DNA from: Dactylis glomerata
Lineage: Eukaryota; Streptophyta; Magnoliopsida; Poales; Poaceae
Direction of reading: 5' to 3'
DNA length: 64,000 nucleotides
NCBI GenBank assembly: GCA_007115705.1
Contig: QXEO01001036.1
Coordinates: 124,001-188,000 of the forward strand
Positions within the stretch are counted from its first letter, which is position 1, and every line of letters begins with the position of its first letter. Shown here in pieces: positions 1 through 10,508 of the stretch. The notes beneath the pieces were generated by a model. The model ran no database searches. It was not told the origin of the DNA and worked only from the letters and a program-made list of their open reading frames with translations. A program made the translations under genes and the position numbers.

Positions 1-773
1 TTCTCCAATCCCTACACTTGAAAACTTCCTTCATACAAAACTAAACACAATTCTATTAGCAACATTAGTGTAAGCATAAAATATATTCAACCTCTTTTAG
101 CTTCAGGTTTCAACTCAAAACCACCACATATATAGCAAATACTACTGTAGCAACTCCCCAAAAAGTTCCATGATCAAAAGAACTCAAAAGAAAGCGATAA
201 AGTGGCAAACACAAATATTGGCAGAAATCTGTCAAAACTGAACAGCTGACAAAGGTCGAATTTTTGAGGGATTTTCTGTTGCTCAAATCAAAAAGTGTTC
301 AACTAAGAAAAGTTTGGATATAACCTGGGGCATATGCACAAGAAATCGCAGGTCCAAAAGATAAACAGAGAATTTTCACGAATTTTTACGGTGTAGCACC
401 GAAAACAGTTTCAGGACAGCAACATCCCCAAATCTTTACCTCACTCAAATTAGAGGCTTCTCTTGGCACAAAAATGAAATAAACAAGATAAGGAGCGGTC
501 ATTACAGTAGTAATGACTTCCAAGACTCAAATAAAAGAAAAAATACTGAAAATAAACAATGGGTTATCTCCCAAGAGTGCTTTTCTTTAACGCCTTTGAG
601 CTAGGCGCAGTAAATTGCAAAGATGCTCATGTGGGCGCCATATAAGAGCTTGAGGCAAAGGCGCCATATAGGAACTTAAAGCAATAGAAAGCATCAAAAA
701 GCAAATGTGAAAGACATTTATATCCGAACCACTTCCTATGCATAGGAATCTTGTAAGAAAATAAATCAACGAG

Positions 774-1442
774 TCACAGAGTAGCAAGCGTGGATAGATA
801 AAACAAGTGCCACTTCAAGATTTGCAACATAAAGAGGGGAAACTTAATATTGTTGAGATCCATCAAACCATGTTTTCCTCTCTCATAATAACTTTCAGTA
901 GCATCATGAATAGAACTAACAATATAACTATCACATAAAACATCTCTATCATGAGCCACATGCATAAAAGAATTAATATTCACCACAGGAACAATAGTAG
1001 TAGGAGCAGATTCAACAGAAAAATTATTCTCATCACCATAGTCATCATAAATAGGAGGCATATTGTAATCATAACTAATTTTATCCTCAATAGTAGGTGA
1101 ACTGAAAATATTATACTCATCATCACAAGCTAGAGAACTACTATTTCGCAAGGCATACTCATCAAACATATCATCATAAGAAGGAACATCACGTATGGGA
1201 GATAAAATATCATCAGAGCAAATTTTCTCCACTAAAGCTGGGGAACTAAAAATATCATGCTTAACAAAACCAGCTTCCCCAAGCTTAGACTTTTCTATAG
1301 CATTAGCAACAACGGTGTTCAACGCATTCATACTAACAACACTATTAGCATGCAAATTAAGCTCCAAAGGTTTTTCAATTTTCTCTTCAAACACTTCATA
1401 TCTAAACTCAGGAAAAAGACTAGAGAACTCTTTGTTTTCCAT
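774..1442 (-). CDS. Gag-position ORF of retroelement A, 222 aa, function unknown
   Basis: This is the first ORF after the PBS on the minus strand, starting 113 bp inside it. The protein is acidic and rich in Asp, Glu, Ser and Tyr. It has repeated short blocks such as IFSSP followed by a (V/I)E(D/E)K(I/-) stretch around residues 64-75 and 111-121. No capsid-like segment, CCHC knuckle or protease DxGAS motif can be seen. The C-terminal 40 residues are hydrophobic and Leu/Phe-rich. The position suggests a replacement for gag in a non-autonomous family. I do not recognise a function. The ORF is uninterrupted, which may mean it was recently under selection or simply that the copy is young. Confidence 0.55.
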   Translation of the reverse strand: MENKEFSSLFPEFRYEVFEEKIEKPLELNLHANSVVSMNALNTVVANAIEKSKLGEAGFVKHDIFSSPALVEKICSDDILSPIRDVPSYDDMFDEYALRNSSSLACDDEYNIFSSPTIEDKISYDYNMPPIYDDYGDENNFSVESAPTTIVPVVNINSFMHVAHDRDVLCDSYIVSSIHDATESYYERGKHGLMDLNNIKFPLFMLQILKWHLFYLSTLATL

Positions 1443-1554
1443 TAAGCCTAACTAGTGAAAATAAAAACAAGAAACAAAAAGATGTAATTGCAGAATCTAA
1501 AGGAAATAACTCCGAGCACTCACACAGGAGGATGCGAGTACCTTTTACCTTACC

Positions 1555-1572
1555 TCCCCGGCAACGGCGCCA
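1555..1572 (-). other. Primer binding site of element A (tRNA-Asp type)
   Basis: On the minus strand the site reads TGGCGCCGTTGCCGGGGA. This is complementary to a tRNA 3' end of the form GGCAACGGCGCCA, the type described for Athila-like Gypsy elements. It lies 10 bp inside the LTR edge at 1583. Confidence 0.85.
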
Positions 1573-2730
1573 GAAAAGAGCTTGATGTCTACGCACTTCT
1601 ATTCTTGTAGACACTTGTTGGGCCTCCAAGTGCAGAGGTTTGTAGAACAGCAGCAAGTTTCCCTTAAGTGGATCACCCAAGGTTTATCGAACTCAGGGAG
1701 GTTAGAGGTCAAAGCTATCCCTCTCAAGCAACCCTGCAATTACGATACAGAAAGTCTCTTGTGTCCCCAACACACCCAATACACTTGTCAGATGTATAGG
1801 TGCACTAGTTTGGCAAAGAGATAGTGAAATACAAGCGGTATAGATGATTATAAGTAGCAAACGTGATGTGAAATAAATATCGCTGCGAGCAAACAAGTAA
1901 CAAAATAGCAAGTAAACGGTATGCAAAGCTTGGAAACAAGGCCTAGGGATCATACTTTCACTAGTGGACACACTCCCAACAATATAACATGACTGAACAA
2001 ATAACTTCTCTTTGCTAAGGCACTCTGAATTACTCTCCTATTGAATAACACTAATCATTGCGTAGTGGCTACAGAAGCACCCCTTAAAGTTCATCAAGTA
2101 CTTGACAAACACCACTCATAGCGATACCCAAATCAGATCACAACTCAAGATAGAAATCATTGCAACTTAAACCAAGTACTAACACGGTGCACACACTGTC
2201 AACATTACACCATGAAAGGAGGAATAGATCACTCAAACTATCATAGCAATAATTATTCTCATAATCCACAAGAGATCACAATCATAGCCTAAACCAAGTA
2301 CCACCATGATGCACGCACTGTCACCGTTACACCATAGCAGGAGGAATAGATTACTTTAATAACATTGCTAGAGTACACAAAATATCTGAATAATAACATG
2401 TACTTGTTCAACATGATACAAAGCTCACGATCACATAAAGATCACATCATGGGAGAGAGAGGTGAACCACATAGCTACCGGTAGAGCCCTTAGCCCCGAG
2501 GATGAACTACTCCCTCCTCATCATAGGAGACAGCAAGGTTGATGGAGATGGCGGTGAGGTCGATGGAGACGGCAGAGACGGCGATGGAGATGGCTCCGGG
2601 GGCACTTCCCCGTCCCGGCAGGGTGCCGGAACAGAGACTTCTGTCCCCCGAAATTCGTCGGCGACGGCGGCGGAGCTGCGGAACTGTTTCTGGAAAATTG
2701 CCGACTCCCCTAGGGTTTTCCGTCCCGAGG

Positions 2731-2740
2731 CTTTATATAG
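2731..2740 (-). promoter_or_regulatory. TATA box of LTR A
   Basis: CTATATAAAG on the minus strand, in GC-rich surroundings. The same position in the two LTRs of element B carries CTATAAAG. It probably sets the element's transcription start about 30 bp downstream (lower coordinates). Confidence 0.6.
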
Positions 2741-2844
2741 GCGAAGGGGCGATGTCAGAGGGGGAGCCAGGCGCCCACACGCGGGCCCCGCGCGGCCAGG
2801 GGGCTGTCCGCGCCACCCACTACAAGAAATCTGTTGACTAGTGA

Positions 2845-3095
2845 CCCTTCATTTTGGTCACTAGATGGTCACTGTTGCTCAATTTATGACCCTGTTCTGA
2901 CCAAAAACATTTGGTCGGCAGTTGAGCGTCACTGACCGCCTACGACGACCAATTTTTCTAATTGGTCATAGACGGTTATGACCAAAATAGATGGTCATAA
3001 GCATTATGACCAAAAAATTGGTCACGGGCAATTTGGCCAGGCCACGTCGGATCCTACGTGGCCAATCCTACGTGGCAGAATTGTGACCAAATTAA
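2845..3095. repeat. Left subterminal repeats of the CACTA element
   Basis: Dense short motifs of the form TGGTCA(T/C) and TGACCA in both directions, more than ten in about 250 bp, often as palindromic pairs around an AT-rich centre. In CACTA elements such arrays are the binding sites of the TnpA-type protein. Confidence 0.7.
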
Positions 3096-5336
3096 ATGGT
3101 CGTAATATGAATTTAGCCCAGTCCAGTTTGGTGGATAATATGGGCCAAGCTTAGAAATCAGCCCATTTATCTTTTTTTATTTTGTCAATCCTAATCACCT
3201 AGTTGGGCCAAGCCCAAAATTTTGGCCTCCTTAGTTTTGGGTCGTCACCTTTTAGGCCCAACAATTTTACTTACTTTTCCTTTTTCTTTTCATGATGGGT
3301 CCTAGTTGTCAGTAGCTAGTGGGTCCAAGCTGTCAGTATCTAGCCAACTGGTCCCACCTGTCAGTATTTGGTCAACGGTTCCACTGTGAATATCTGGTCA
3401 ATAGGACACAGCTGGGTCAATAGGTCCAATCACTGTTTCATTTTTCTTCTATTTTGAAATCCAATCATCCAGAAAAAATTATATTGAAATCAGAATAGAC
3501 AAAAAATACAAGTATTCAATTAACAGCCACAATATGTTTATTACACCATATATCACACGCACATACAATGGCAATGGTCACAGTGACTAGATAATTAACT
3601 AGCTCTACAAATTAACTAGATAATTTTCACAATGACTTCAGTCTTCTTCAGCCTGGAGCTCCTTTGTTAGCGATGGTCACAAGCTGGTATCCTCCTCCTG
3701 TCATATAACCATATGCAAGACATAATTAGATCTGCCAACAGTCAATAAACTAGTATATACATCATGTAAATATATATTTGATATAAAAGCGCTAAGCGCT
3801 AGCATAGCAGCAGTTCAACTACACTGTATATACAAATATATGCTGACAAAAAAAATTATAACTTGGATGCATCAATCTGCAGTTATTCCTACTAGTGGAA
3901 TATCATAACAATTGAAACGAACATGACAGATGTGGAGGAAAGGGTGCTTACCAGAGACCTGCTTATTGTTGGGGTGCTTCACCTAGTAGCCTTCCTGAAA
4001 CACTCCCTGCAAAAAAAACACCAAAATAACCATCATAACAAGACACACACCATGGGATATATAACTTAACCATGAGGTTAGTAAAAGCGTAACACCGTAA
4101 ATGATATTGGCAAAGGGGAAAAACAGGGGACAATATTAACTGCTGGTAACCTCAGCAACGAGAGATAAATAAAAGATGCAATTCAAATTATCACTTCAGA
4201 ATCTTTTAAAGGAGAACAATCCTAAAATTCAAGCAAATGCAAAGAAGTTCCAATTCCTGGACATATGCAGGATATCAGGACATGTTTTATAAAAACAGCA
4301 TAGCAGCAGTTTAACTACACTGCTACCACATTCGGAACATGCACAAACTAAGAATTATCAAATGACAAAACAAAACCTCCTGCCCATAAATAAGCTCATT
4401 AGTCAGTTATAATAATGCCAAGATACATGGTAGCATTTGCATGAATAATTTCAGTTTATAGCAATAAGATAGTAGATATTAAGCTAGTAGCAGAAGAAAC
4501 CGAGTAGACAGATCGGACCCGAATGAAACAAGCTTACCATGGCTCAAGGTTGTTATCTGGATGTTGTCAGATGCCCCGCAACACCAAACGCACCATGGCA
4601 TGTGCTGCTATCAAACACTCCCTGCAAAAAATCAGTTCCTGGAATGCATAACAGTTGAATAAATAATTGATATATATACATTTCCAAGTGCCAATTTAGT
4701 TTAACTGAAGCTAACATGACAGACCTGGAATGTCTAACTGAAGCTAACATGACAGTCGAGGAAAGTGCAAGGAATATTAGTACAACACGAGGACAACCTG
4801 CAAATTAAGGCGAAACATTACGTGGTACATAGCTAAACAGACAGTAGATATAAACGGAGTATGTACTCGAATATAACAATATTAAAAGTTTCGAACACAG
4901 CTCTACTGCTTCGTGTATCATGAGATGTCACAGTACTGATACTGCTTCTTCGACTATTATTGTCTTTGAGCAAGCTAACAAGCTACAAAATTACTGTCGG
5001 CAAACAGCATACATCCATCCAAATGTTAATAAATTCAAAAGACCTCCTGATGATCTCAATTCCACACAGAGTTAGTGACTGATACATTTTGATCTGGAAC
5101 CAAAAGAGTAGCAAGCTCTTGCTAATAACAAACCAAGCCAACATGCCATGACTACTACCAAATTCCGGTAGCAATAGAATTCTATTTGTACTCCAACAGC
5201 GAAGGGATCTACCACTTGTCAGGAACGCCCGACTGTTGAAGCGTTCCGTCAAACAACTTCCGAGCGCAGACGCAGGGGAAGCGACACCACACCCGACACC
5301 AACACTAGATCTCCCCAGGGAGGTGAGGTGACTCAC

Positions 5337-5556
5337 CAGGAACTGGTAGATGCTGAGGCTGGCGTAGATGGCGACGACGCGGCCCCGGTAGTCCCACCCG
5401 CCGCAGCACGGCCACCCTAGGCGCGTGGTCCGCCAGCAGCTTCGTCAAACCCTAGCAGGGCAACCGCATAGACAGTGAGGGAGAGTCCGCCACAGCGAGA
5501 GCGAAACGGGAGCCGAGAACCGGAAAAACCCTGGAGGAGAGTACCTTGATGCCCAT
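5337..5556 (-). pseudogene. FEN1: Captured fragment of a flap endonuclease 1 gene (exons 1-2), broken
   Basis: FEN1 is the structure-specific nuclease that removes 5' flaps in replication and repair. On the minus strand, exon 1 ends with the codons for MGIK (5556-5545) followed by a GT donor. After a 93-bp intron, exon 2 (5451-5337) begins GLTKLLADHAP. It ends in the segment for VVAI-Y-ASLSIYQFL, followed by a GTGAGT donor. This is the conserved N-terminus of FEN1, with an intron right after MGIK. Two defects are seen. The frame shifts between the RRV and DYRGR segments of exon 2, and the metal-binding Asp of the AIDAS motif is Tyr here. No later FEN1 exons were found towards 3500. The fragment lies wholly inside the CACTA element, so it is a transduplicated piece and not a resident gene. 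Confidence 0.82.
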
Positions 5557-6060
5557 GGCATCGTCGGCGAGCCCAAGCGCGGCGAGCAGCCTCCGACAGT
5601 CCGACAGTCCCCGCTGCCGCCGCTCGACGTTTCCCGCCCCTGAAGCTGAAGTAGACCCAGCAGGCGCCATGGGACCGCCCCGCAGCGCTCGGCGATCCAG
5701 TTCCTGCGCGAAGTAGACCTAGCAGGCGCCTTCCCAGAAGAGGACGCGGAACTGGATCTCGTACGCGTGCTTGGGAGGCGGAGGCGGAAGGGTTGGTGGC
5801 GGCGGATCTGGATTGAGGTGAAGGACTGCGGCGCAGAAGGCAGAACCCTGGAGGAGGTAGGTGGCGATGGGGAGAGAGGCGAGCGGCGCGGCTGCGAGAT
5901 CTGGAGGGAGAGGGAGGCGGCGCGACTGAGGGAAATGGGGGCGGCTAGGGTTTGGATGAGGCCCTATCGGGGTGGCTAGGGTTTGGACGAGGGGGGTGGC
6001 ATTCCGGTGCATTGGATCTGTGTGTGGACGGTTCAGATGGTCCCGATGGTGCAATCCGTG
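5557..6060 (-). other. GC-rich leader next to the FEN1 fragment
   Basis: A GC-rich stretch upstream (minus strand) of the captured ATG, probably the captured 5' UTR and promoter region plus further unidentified sequence. A 20-bp block of the form GAAGTAGACC-AGCAGGCGCC occurs twice (about 5650-5670 and 5711-5731), a small internal duplication. Short ORFs run through it (5452-5670, 5719-6054) but show no recognisable domain. Confidence 0.4.
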
Positions 6061-6139
6061 GGGAGGAGATTCCTTAGTTCTGATTGGCTGCTGTGTTTTT
6101 GCTGTTTTTTCCTTTAAACATTTTCCAATTCATTTATAG

Positions 6140-7790
6140 AACAAAAGTAGATCAATGCCATGTCCACAATCATGATATAGTTTTTTCAAACAACCAGATA
6201 TCGTTCAGAAGTTTGCGACTTGGAATGGCAAACAATGTTGCCAAAGATACTTTTCATTTTCTATTCATGAAGTACTCATTTTTTATTTTTTTGAGTGCCG
6301 AAAAGTGAGTTTTTTTGTGAAGGAGGTACCAAAGACTACTTTGGTAATTGCACCAACCCATTTTTTAAAATTACTAGAACATATTATAAGTACAATTCAC
6401 CTAATGGTTGACCCTGGAACATTTTCTAGATATTTTTTATTTTTTCGATAACTTTCTGCATTTTCAGCTGGAAGCGGACCCGATTTAAACTACAAGTGCT
6501 TCATAGTTTGCTCATGATTTTTTGAAAAAAATATTTTTAGGTGCACAAGTTGCTATTTCATCATAGATCTACAAAAAAATTCAGAAGATTCCACCCCGAT
6601 CTAAGAACGGTCGCGCTCACCGTTTTGACCGCCTTTTTAAACGGTGATAAGAAATTCAAAAAAAAACAAAAAAATAAAAGACCTTCGCATTGCATCATGT
6701 TATGTGACCTAGTTGCAAGAAAAAAATAACAAACTTGGAATATTAATTTATTTTAGGAAAAGTGTTTCCAAAACAGAGTTATCATGTATGAAGATTCTTG
6801 GCTTTTAAGCCAAGCTAGCAATGATATGGCCATAATCATGACATAGTTTGTTCAAATGATCCTATATTGTGCAAAAGTGTTCGACACGGAATGACAAACA
6901 ATGTTGCTGAAGGAAGTTTTCAATTTTTTTACACAGAAAAGTCACTTTTTATTTTCTGAGTGCCACAAATCAATGTTTTTGTGAAGGAGCTACCAAAATT
7001 CAATTTTACAATTGGACCAAAACAATCTCCAAATATACTAGACCACTCAGGGTTTACAATTCAGCACTTGGTTGAACAATAAACAGTTTGTAGGTATTTT
7101 CTAAATTTTGGATAACTTTCTGCCGATTCAGCTGGAAGCGGGTCCAATTTGAACTACAAGTGCTTCATAGTTTGCTCATGATTTTTTGCAAAAATTATTT
7201 TTAGATGCACAAGTTGCTATTTTATCAGAGATCTACAAAAAGTTTCACAAGATTCCACCCATATCTACAAAAGAGCTATCATATACGAAGATTCTTGAGT
7301 TTTAAGCTAAACTACCGATGTCATAGCCACAATTATGGCATAGTTTGTTCAAATGATCCAATATTGTGCAAAAGTGTTCGACTCGGAATGACAAACAATA
7401 TTGTAGAAGGAAGTTTTCATTTTCTGTGCATGAAAAACTCATTTTTCATTTTTCTAAGTGGCGCAAATCGATATTTTAGTGAAGGAGCTACCAAAATTCA
7501 ATTTGAAAATTGGTCCAAAACAATCTCAAAAAATATTAGGACACTTAGAGTTTAAAATTCAGCACTTAGTTGAATAATAAACCATTTCTAGGTATTTTTT
7601 AAATTTCTGACACTGTTATGCTGATTCAGTAGGAAGCGGGCCCAATTTGAACTACAAGTGCTTAATAGTTTTCACATAATTTTTTAAAAAATTGATTTTT
7701 AGATGCATAAGTTGCTATTTCAATAGAAATCCATAAATATTTTCGCAAGATTAAACCCCTAGCTAAGTGTGGTCATGCCCACCATTTTAA
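6140..7790. repeat. Three diverged tandem units inside the CACTA element
   Basis: A block containing a CAAACAATGTTG-like motif, then an AT-rich stretch, then a GAAGCGG...GAACTACAAGTGCTTCATAG block occurs three times. The GAAGCGG motif is near 6471, 7135 and 7635, and the preceding block near 6187, 6849 and 7345. Spacings are about 660 and 500 bp. The copies differ at many sites and by indels, so the amplification is old. Confidence 0.7.
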
Positions 7791-8140
7791 AGATATTCTG
7801 GAAACAACATAAGAGAATTAATAAAGATAAAAAGAACACTTACATATATGAATAACTCACCAACATGAAAATTATGAGTCTAAGCGAGTTGAACAAAGTT
7901 GCTTTTTGGATCATTTCAATCCGAGCTTATATGCAAATTTTGTGGTCCAATTACTCAAGTAGTTCTTAAATTATTCATAATGAATTCTTTTTAGGAAGCT
8001 ATTTGGGCCGAAATCATTTGTCAGCCCATACTATTAATGGGGGATACTTGATGGGCCGGTCAAGTTCTATATAGTCCCAGGCCCAACAGATTCGATTAGG
8101 CATATAATGGACTGAAAGCATTGTTTGACACAAGTGATTT

Positions 8141-8216
8141 GGTGGTGTAGTGGCAGGGTATGGTGGATGACCAAGATGTTGGAGGTCTTGAGTTCGAATC
8201 CTCATGGATGCATATT
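8141..8216 (+). other. tRNA-like segment with Pol III A-box and B-box matches
   Basis: TGGTGTAGTGG (about 8148-8158) fits the A-box consensus and GAGTTCGAATCC (about 8192-8203) contains a B-box core GTTCGAATC, at the spacing found in tRNA genes. The acceptor arms do not pair and the T-stem has mismatches, so it is not a working tRNA gene. It could be a tRNA relic or the head of a SINE. It directly precedes the G-rich array. Confidence 0.4.
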
Positions 8217-8254
8217 TTGCGAGAAATATTTTCCTTGTCCATATGACATGTGGG

Positions 8255-8870
8255 ACCCACATGGGGGCGGGTGGGACCCACCTGGTAGGTGGGGTATGGG
8301 GTGGGGGCGGGTGGGACCCACCTGACAGGTGGGGTAGGGGTAGGGGTGGGGTAGGGCGGGTAGGACCCACCTGATAGGTGGGGTAGGGGTAGGGGTAGGG
8401 GTAGGGGTAGGGGTAGGGGTAGGGGTAGGGGTAGGGTAGGGCGGTGGGACCCACCTGACAGGTGGGGTAGGGGTAGGGGTGGGGTAGGGCGGGTGGGACC
8501 CACCTGACAGGTGGGGTAGGGGTAGGGGTAGGGGTAGGGGTAGGGTAGGGCGGGTGGGACCCACCTGACAGGTGGGGTAGGGGTAGGGGTAGGGCGGGTG
8601 GGACCCACTGACAGGTGGGGTAGGGGTGGGACCCACCCATCATATTAGTCAAAGAGTCAATATGACATGTGGGACCCACATGGGGGCGGGTGGGACCCAC
8701 CTGGTAGGTAGGGTAGGGGGTGGGGCGGGTGGGACCCACCTGACAGGTGGGGTAGGGGTGGGGTAGGACGGGTGGGACCCACCTGACAGGTGGGGTAGGG
8801 GTGGGGTAGGGCGGGTGGGACCCACTGACAGGTGGGGTAGGGGTGGGACCCACCCATCATATTAGTCAAA
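8255..8870 (+). repeat. G-rich satellite-like array: GGGGTA hexamers within a higher-order unit
   Basis: Runs of GGGGTA (longest about 8383-8434, nine or so units) alternate with a spacer of the form GGTGGGACCCACCTGACAGG, itself a short hairpin. A larger block starting AATATGACATGTGGGACCC occurs twice (about 8235 and 8657), and each ends with CATCATATTAGTCAAAGAGTCAATAT. The plus strand is strongly G-skewed and could form G-quadruplexes. ORFs read through it on the minus strand are Pro/Thr/Tyr repeat artefacts. Confidence 0.9.
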
Positions 8871-8999
8871 GAGTCAATATTACAATGGGTCCCAGTCGTC
8901 AGAGCATTGACACGTAGGCATCAATGCCACCTAGACATTGACACATAGGCGTTAATGACACCTAGACGTTGACACATAGGCAAAATTGCTGAGGTGGAC

Positions 9000-9240
9000 A
9001 TCTAGTCACACTGGTTATAGTGGTATGACCATTTAAATTGGTCATAATCGGCATAAAATCAATTAAAAATAATGTGCTAAATTCGATTATATAGGTTATG
9101 ACCATTTCGTGTCTGAGCATTATGACCTTTTGGACTAAATTGGTCATGAGGATTAAGACCTTAAACCCTCCAAAACGGCTTATGACCATTTGATCCGAGT
9201 TGGTCATAAATCTATGACCAATTTTTCTGTGGTCACTATG
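9000..9240. repeat. Right subterminal repeats of the CACTA element
   Basis: Repeated TGACCA/TGGTCAT motifs in both directions up to the right terminal inverted repeat, mirroring the left end. Confidence 0.65.
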
Positions 9241-9569
9241 AGTTGGTCACTAGTCAACACATTTCTTGTAGTGACCCCTGTGTGTGGGGCCCTGGTGGCC
9301 CCCCTCCTACTTCTCTTCGGATCTCTGGAAGCTTCCGGGTAAAATAAGACTTCAGGAACTTGTTTCGTCCAATTCCGAGAATATTTCCTGTGTATCACTT
9401 CTGAAACACAAAAACAGCAGAAAACAGGGAACTGGCACTGTGGCATCTTGTTAATAGGTTAGTTCCGGAAAATGCATAAAAGTGCCACTAAGTGTAACGA
9501 AACAATAGGCAAATGGTGTAAAAACAAGCATGGAGCATCAAAAATTATAGATACGTTGAAGACGTATCA

Positions 9570-9860
9570 GTTGCATATATAAAGCCAGGCAGGGGCGCCC
9601 CTAGAGGGATAACTTACAATAGAGATATCTTACAACATAGACAGAGATTAGACATAGATTAGATTCAAAACTCCGCCTACGGCGACCCACTATAAACACC
9701 ATTATGATCATATACTAGATTGCTAGCAGGATGTAGCGATCCTCCACCACGGGGACGTGAACCTGGGTACATCATGTGCCAATCTCGATCCCGGAATCTC
9801 TAGTCGTTGCTCTTCCCTGATCCTAAGTTCTTCATCTAGGACATTTATCGAGTTAACCTT
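9570..9860. repeat. LTR-like remnant flanking element A
   Basis: The segment has a TATATAAAG-like start, then transcript-like sequence with a stretch of the form CCACGGGGACGTGAACCTGGG, common in the U5 part of grass LTRs. No partner LTR, PBS or coding region is seen nearby. It is probably the cut edge of an older retroelement into which A inserted. A CCGGAGGGAGTA motif near 9885-9896 looks like one end of a Stowaway MITE, with no matching other end. Confidence 0.35.
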
Positions 9861-10163
9861 TGTCAATCACCGACAGTTATTTCAAACCGGAGGGAGTATT
9901 ATTTTACCAAAAACTTGTGTGTGAACATAGAATATCCGTATGTTCATGCAATTTTTTTCTATATTTTAATTTTTTTAAAATTTTAGTTTCAAATAATACA
10001 GTAGGCTCATACACATCCTTGAGCCGAATTGGATTTTCCTAGCCCATAAATTACGAAGTCCAATAACATATGACTTGCAACCCACAAGGCCACAACAAGA
10101 AGTGGACACTGGAAACTCCGCTCACGCTCGTAAGCCCATGGCTACAATAGCCCACTGGCACCA

Positions 10164-10508
10164 GTGGACTTGACTCGTGATGTCCATGGAAGGCGAGCGG
10201 AAGAAAACTACGGAACTGCCGCACCGGCACCGCCGCCCCTACGGCCCTACCCCTCATCGCGGCTGGCCGCCGCTGAGCCCTTCGGCCGCGCGCCTAGCAA
10301 GCCGCCGCATCAAGTGGACGCTGGTGGTGGCGATAGTTGTCGTGGCAGAGCTACGGGTTACAGGCGGGGGAGGGGTGATTACTGCAAGGGGTCAACAAGC
10401 CGGAGGAAGCAGCCCGCGGCGAGCAACGCCTACTCAGAGATGGAGGAAGAGGAACCATATGCGCGCACCACCCCGTCCAAATTGCTCACCACAAACATCC
10501 AAGGTAAG
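10164..10508 (+). other. Possible first exon of an unidentified gene or transcript
   Basis: A GC-rich island in AT-rich DNA with two long overlapping open frames. One starts at the ATG at 10177; the other, starting at 10164, reads a protein rich in Arg, Ser and Pro. The island ends with AACATCCAAG followed by GTAAGGTAG, a good splice donor (about 10504). No domain is recognised and no downstream exon can be joined with confidence. It may be the 5' exon of a non-coding transcript or a gene remnant. Confidence 0.3.

Larger units (their letters stand above)
2818..9273. mobile_element. CACTA (En/Spm-type) DNA transposon, 6456 bp, non-autonomous
   Basis: The left end reads CACTACAAGAAATCTGTTGA and the right end is its inverted counterpart, ending ...TTCTTGTAGTG. 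The first 28 or so bases of each end pair with few mismatches. A 3-bp ACC duplication flanks it (2815-2817 and 9274-9276). The rejoined flanks match the uninterrupted LTR of element B near 39380, which gives an independent empty site. Both ends carry many short direct and inverted GGTCA/TGACC motifs, the expected subterminal binding repeats. No transposase-length ORF is present. Inside are a captured FEN1 fragment, diverged 0.5-0.66 kb tandem repeats, a tRNA-like segment and a GGGGTA array. Confidence 0.93.
1..9569 (-). mobile_element. Gypsy-type LTR retrotransposon A (5' portion, minus strand, truncated by window)
   Basis: The element runs right to left. Its 5' LTR begins at 9569, the primer binding site lies just inside the LTR at 1555-1572, and the internal region continues out of the window at position 1. 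Positions 1-620 closely match 35165-35780 inside element B, so A and B share their internal 3' region. The PBS matches the tRNA-Asp-type site used by Athila-like elements. No reverse transcriptase or integrase is seen in the part present, and the gag position holds an unusual 222-aa ORF, so A is probably a non-autonomous member. The LTR was later hit by a CACTA transposon. The right flank is GTTGC; the left flank is outside the window, so the target duplication cannot be checked. Confidence 0.85.
1583..9569 (-). repeat. 5' LTR of element A, interrupted by a CACTA element
   Basis: The LTR ends TGATACGTCTTCAACG... on the minus strand at 9569 and ...AGACATCA at 1583. Removing the CACTA element and one ACC duplication leaves about 1528 bp. 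The U3-side part (about 2500-2817 plus 9274-9569) resembles the LTRs of element B. The U5-side part (1583 to about 2480) does not. Confidence 0.85.

Noticed and set aside
8382..8435. Telomere-like repeat
   Set aside because: The unit is GGGGTA, not the plant telomere unit TTTAGGG, and it lies inside a bounded CACTA element.
8014..8869. Long minus-strand ORFs rich in Pro/Thr/Tyr over the G-rich array
   Set aside because: They are translations of the GGGGTA and GGTGGGACCC repeats in several overlapping frames, with no independent coding signal.
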